16,072 nt of DNA, from NCBI GenBank assembly GCA_035693825.1, contig DASSGB010000271.1, positions 1-16,072 of the forward strand, written 5' to 3'. This document shows, one piece after another, positions 13,369-16,072 of this stretch. The notes beneath the pieces were generated by a model. The model made no database searches. It was not told the origin of the DNA and saw only the letters and a program-made list of their open reading frames with translations. Both the position numbers and the translations under genes were made by a program. Position 1 is the first letter of the stretch. The number at the start of each line of letters is the position of its first letter. Source of the DNA: MGOM01 sp035693825. Its GTDB lineage: Bacteria > Chloroflexota > Anaerolineae > Anaerolineales > E44-bin32.

Positions 13369-14427
13369 TCAGTACGTCTCCGTCACCTTGCTGATCGATC
13401 GCGGCCGGTCGACATCCAGCCCGCGCAACTCCGCCATGCGCATTGCCAGCAGCTGCCCCGGGACGATCAGACTCACAGGTGTAAGCCATTCGGGGACCGT
13501 CGGCGGCAGGAAGATGGATGCCTCGGACGAGAGAGTCGTGTCTGGATCGTCGCTGATCCACACAACAGCGGCCCGCCGCTCGCGAAGCGTGCCGGCCAGG
13601 GCCCGCATGTCCGCCATGAGAGGCCCGGCAGCTCCAATGAGGATGACGGGATACTCCGCCTCAACCAACGCCAGCGGCCCATGCCGGAAATCGGCGCTGC
13701 TGTAGGCGTCCGCGCTGATGTAGGCCAGCTCCTTGATCTTCAGCGCCAGCTCGAAAGCCGATGCATAGTTGAAGCCGCGGCCGATCACGGCCGCGTAGCG
13801 AATGGTTTGCAGGCGGGTTGCCGCCCGCTCGACGGCGTCGTGTTCTTGGAGGGCCTTCGAGACGGCCTCGGGAAGGCGGGCTAGCGCCTCGGCCATCTCT
13901 GCGTCAGCTTTCATCCTGGAGCTCAGCAACGCAATCGCGGCGAGCTCGGCCGTGTAGGTCTTCGTGGCGGCTACGGCCTTCTCTTCTCCCGCGCACAAAT
14001 CCAGGATCACATCGGCCTGAGCCGCCAGTTCGGAGCTGACGTCGTTGGTCAGAACCGCCGTCAATGCCCCCTGGCGTTTGGCCTCGGCCAGGACGGCGAT
14101 GATGTCGGGGCTTCGGCCGCTCTGACTGATGCCAAGAACGAGGGCATGTCGAAAGCGCGGCGGGCGATCGTAGGAAGTGAAAAGGCTGGGCGTGGCCAGC
14201 GCCACAACCAGACCGTTCATCGCTCCGAGCACGTACTGGGCATACCGCCCGGCGTTGTCGCTGGTCCCGCGCGCGGCGATGACGACGTGCGTCACATCGG
14301 CCGACCGGACCGCCGCCGCCAGCCGATCCGCGGCGGTGCCCTGGGACCGAAGGAGGCGTTCCAGCACGCTGGGCTGCTCGTGGATCTCCTGGCGAAGCCG
14401 GCTCGCGGGCACCGGGGCCGGGGTCAT
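13369..14427 (-). CDS. SIS-domain sugar-phosphate isomerase/deaminase (GlmS C-terminal / NagB-II type)
   Basis: This 352-residue protein has two SIS domains and no glutaminase domain. Motifs are MTPAPVPASRLRQEIHEQPS at the start, ARGTSDNAGRYAQY (52-65), GISQSGRSPDIIAVL (99-113), AGEEKAVAATKTYTAEL (146-162), LALKIKELAYISADAYSSAD (227-246) and FRHGPLALV (247-255). The C-terminal DRPRSISKVTE (340-350) has K347 in the position of the GlmS ring-opening/Schiff-base lysine. Such stand-alone enzymes act on glucosamine-6-phosphate or related amino-sugar phosphates, as deaminase or isomerase; which one cannot be told. The frame stays open to 14712 inside the neighbouring gene. The ATG at 14427 is chosen because GGAGG (14438-14442) lies 10 nt upstream, whereas the ATG at 14436 is only 1 nt from it. 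It starts 22 nt after the stop of the upstream gene. Confidence 0.9.
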   Translation of the reverse strand: MTPAPVPASRLRQEIHEQPSVLERLLRSQGTAADRLAAAVRSADVTHVVIAARGTSDNAGRYAQYVLGAMNGLVVALATPSLFTSYDRPPRFRHALVLGISQSGRSPDIIAVLAEAKRQGALTAVLTNDVSSELAAQADVILDLCAGEEKAVAATKTYTAELAAIALLSSRMKADAEMAEALARLPEAVSKALQEHDAVERAATRLQTIRYAAVIGRGFNYASAFELALKIKELAYISADAYSSADFRHGPLALVEAEYPVILIGAAGPLMADMRALAGTLRERRAAVVWISDDPDTTLSSEASIFLPPTVPEWLTPVSLIVPGQLLAMRMAELRGLDVDRPRSISKVTETY

Positions 14428-14437
14428 CGCTGGCATG

Positions 14438-14442
14438 CCTCC
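14438..14442 (-). promoter_or_regulatory. Shine-Dalgarno GGAGG of the SIS gene
   Basis: GGAGG on the minus strand has 10-nt spacing to the ATG at 14427. The ATG at 14436 is too close to be its target, so this site decides the start. Confidence 0.6.
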
Positions 14443-14449
14443 AATGCGG

Positions 14450-15139
14450 TCACAGGATCCGATCCTCGATCTCCCAGGCATGATCGAGAAGATGCCATGC
14501 CGCGCGCCGGACGAAGTAGCGCGCAGACCAGCGCACTCCGCCACGCGGGCCCCGTGGCGCGATTTCTCCACGGATCGAGGCCTGCAGTCCCGCCGCGATC
14601 GAGCGGCGCGTGCGGTCGGCCAGACTCGCAGGATTCGACCCCTCGGCCGACTCGACCTTCCAACCGAGACTCGCCAGGTAGCCGGCCTCAGCCCCCAAAA
14701 CGTGCTCGACAATCTTCTCCAGGTCGCGCCCGCCCCCGCGGGGGCCTTTGCGCAGCTTCTTGCCCTCCGCGGACTCGACAGCCGCGTCGAAGGTCCGCCA
14801 ACAGGCTCTGAGGATGGCCAGAAACCGGCGCAGATCCTCCTCCCCGGCCTTCCTCTTATCTGCCGAGGGCGCCAGCCCGGGTACTCCGAAGTCGGTCGTG
14901 GCGTTGCCCTTCAGTTTCTCCACAACCTTCAGGGCGCGCACATTCGCCGGCGCGCGAAAACCAAGACGCGAGCCGCGCAGGACTCGCGCGTAGCGCGGCC
15001 CATACGACGCGACGGCCTCCAGGGCGGCATCCGGGTCCCGCCCACTTCGACACCACCCCGGCCAGTCGAGTGCGCCGGCCAAGACCCTCGCCTTGCCAAT
15101 CTCGAGATAGACCTTGATCGCATCCGCGGCTGTCGCCAT
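14450..15139 (-). CDS. DinB-like C-terminal protein with HicB-like N-terminal segment, function unknown
   Basis: This is a protein of about 229 residues. The N-terminus (KVYLEIGKARVLAGALDWPG then WCRSGRDPDAALEAV) resembles the small beta-beta-beta-alpha fold of HicB-type antitoxins, in which an LPG.../GDT-EEAL pattern is typical. The C-terminal half (about 100-229) is helical, with KKLRKGPRGGGRDLEKIVEH, HVLGAEAGYLASLGW and a closing HLLDHAWEIEDR. The spaced histidines of this last part resemble DinB/YfiT-type metal-binding four-helix proteins. No HicA toxin gene is adjacent, so a toxin-antitoxin role is unlikely. ATG 15139 is used. GTG 15145, two codons upstream with AGGAG 11 nt before it, is equally possible. 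It sits 20 nt after the chitinase-like stop and 22 nt before the SIS start, so co-transcription is likely. Confidence 0.75.
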   Translation of the reverse strand: MATAADAIKVYLEIGKARVLAGALDWPGWCRSGRDPDAALEAVASYGPRYARVLRGSRLGFRAPANVRALKVVEKLKGNATTDFGVPGLAPSADKRKAGEEDLRRFLAILRACWRTFDAAVESAEGKKLRKGPRGGGRDLEKIVEHVLGAEAGYLASLGWKVESAEGSNPASLADRTRRSIAAGLQASIRGEIAPRGPRGGVRWSARYFVRRAAWHLLDHAWEIEDRIL

Positions 15140-15159
15140 ATCCACCTGTCCGGGTTCTC

Positions 15160-16072
15160 CTACCTCGCAGTGAGCAATCCTTCGAAAATCGCCGTGATGA
15201 GCTCGCCATCGCGCGTATCGCCGGCCAGCTCCCAGAACATCACGCCTCCCAGGTCCATCTGTCTCACGTAGTCGGTCTTCAGCGCAATGGCCGTCGGGTC
15301 ATCCATCGCCCAGAAGGTTGTGCCGTCGAAGATCCAGGAACCGCCGGTCACCGGGTCATGGAACTCCGGAAACTCCAGGCGTCGAAGGGCGCCGTAGTCG
15401 TTGACCCCCGTTTCATACAGGCCCGCCGCCGGTTCGTCCGCCGCCTGGTACAAACCGTGATCTACATCGGGGACACCGGTCCACCCGCGCCCGTAGAACG
15501 GGATGCCGATGTTCAGCTTGTGAGGCGGAACGCCGGCCTCCAGGTAGGCGCGGACGGTCGCGTCGACGTTGAGATCATCCGAATGGGCCGTATGAGGCGA
15601 TGCGAACAACGGAGCGTGGAAGTTCGTCGGTCCTTGCGGCTCCCAGGCCCCATGATAGTCGTAAGCCATCACGTTGACCCAGTCCAGGTACGGATGGATG
15701 CGATCCAACTCCATCAACGAGTACTTGTCCTCGCCGGCCGGCGCGGCGATGGTCAGCAGCAGGTCCGGATCGACGGCATCCATTTGCCGGCGGAACTCGG
15801 CCAGGAGCTCGGTGAAATTGCGTGTGTCCTCCGGCCGATAGACATTTCCCCGCCGCGCCGGCGCCGCCGGGTACTCCCAGTCGAGGTCGATTCCATCGAA
15901 GAGGCCCGCGGCCGCGCCCGGCTCCATGTCCGGAAGATTGCCGCGGATGAACATGTCGAGGCATCCGGCCACGAAAGCCGCGCGGTTCTCCGGCAGGGCG
16001 GCGTCGGAGAAATCGGCGGACAGCGTCCATCCGCCGATGGAGATCAGCACTTTGAGATCCGGGTACATGGCC
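15160..16072 (-). CDS. Glycoside hydrolase family 18 (chitinase-like), N-terminus outside window
   Basis: About 303 C-terminal residues are visible, and the frame runs open through the window edge. The M at 16068 is internal, since the preceding codon continues the frame and the family's first beta-strands are missing. Numbering from that M, YPDLKVLISIGGW (2-14) is the conserved strand. FDGIDLDWEYP carries the DxxDxDxE catalytic motif (D58, D61, D63 and general acid E65). MAYDYHGAWE (134-143) supplies the substrate-binding Asp/Tyr, and GVMFWELAGD (275-284) has the conserved Trp279. All catalytic residues are intact. It should cleave beta-1,4-GlcNAc polymers such as chitin or related glycans; endo-type and exact substrate are unknown. 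A signal peptide, if any, is upstream of the window. It is the first visible gene of a minus-strand run ending in the SIS enzyme. Confidence 0.93.
   Translation of the reverse strand, partial: AMYPDLKVLISIGGWTLSADFSDAALPENRAAFVAGCLDMFIRGNLPDMEPGAAAGLFDGIDLDWEYPAAPARRGNVYRPEDTRNFTELLAEFRRQMDAVDPDLLLTIAAPAGEDKYSLMELDRIHPYLDWVNVMAYDYHGAWEPQGPTNFHAPLFASPHTAHSDDLNVDATVRAYLEAGVPPHKLNIGIPFYGRGWTGVPDVDHGLYQAADEPAAGLYETGVNDYGALRRLEFPEFHDPVTGGSWIFDGTTFWAMDDPTAIALKTDYVRQMDLGGVMFWELAGDTRDGELITAIFEGLLTAR

Noticed and set aside
14428..14712. 95-codon N-terminal extension of the SIS protein
   Set aside because: It overlaps the DinB-like gene and is Arg-rich. GGAGG at 14438-14442 marks the true start at 14427.
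14732..14745. 14-bp perfect palindrome GCCCCCGCGGGGGC
   Set aside because: It lies inside a coding region for KGPRGGGRD and is explained by Pro/Gly codon choice in GC-rich DNA.

Overview
The window is GC-rich chromosomal DNA. It most resembles a member of the Chloroflexota (Anaerolineae-like): a large secreted protein with long Thr-Pro repeat stalks, compact operons mixing housekeeping and accessory genes, and spacers filled with short word-like repeats. This taxonomic reading is inference from gene style; no rRNA or marker tree is available here.

Layout. (i) 1-3670, plus strand: a tightly coupled three-gene run. It holds the 3'-most part of selA (selenocysteine synthase), an M24 aminopeptidase P/prolidase-like peptidase, and tsaD (tRNA t6A synthesis). 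Both junctions are 4-nt ATGA overlaps. (ii) 3671-3853: a convergent spacer with a perfect 16-bp hairpin and three copies of an AAACCCGGTTTCC word. (iii) 10350 down to 3854, minus strand: a three-gene operon of a membrane sensor histidine kinase, a 1047-residue Thr-Pro-repeat surface protein with three folded modules, and a receiver-PAS response regulator with no DNA-binding domain. Gaps are 22 and 13 nt. (iv) 10351-10666: a divergent spacer with several small dyads. (v) 10667-11905, plus strand: an orphan BtrH_N/DUF4872-type protein. (vi) 12060-13151, plus strand: a six-Asp-box beta-propeller protein, bracketed by two colinear inverted arrays of short repeat words (11911-12050 and 13152-13310). 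(vii) 13311-13340: overlapping, mutually exclusive hairpins between convergent genes. (viii) 16072 down to 13369, minus strand: a GH18 chitinase-like gene cut by the window edge, a small DinB-like protein with a HicB-like N-terminus, and a GlmS/NagB-II-type SIS-domain sugar-phosphate enzyme, again closely spaced.

How the genes may work together. SelA and TsaD both act on tRNA and share an mRNA with a peptidase. The kinase, surface protein and regulator look like one signalling and surface-structure unit. In it the regulator probably acts by protein contact, since no transcriptional output domain is visible. The GH18 and SIS genes could link extracellular amino-sugar polymer cleavage to intracellular amino-sugar phosphate metabolism, but the unrelated small gene between them keeps this tentative.

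The strongest candidates for something new are the kinase/Thr-Pro protein/receiver-PAS operon and the inverted repeat-word arrays around the propeller gene.
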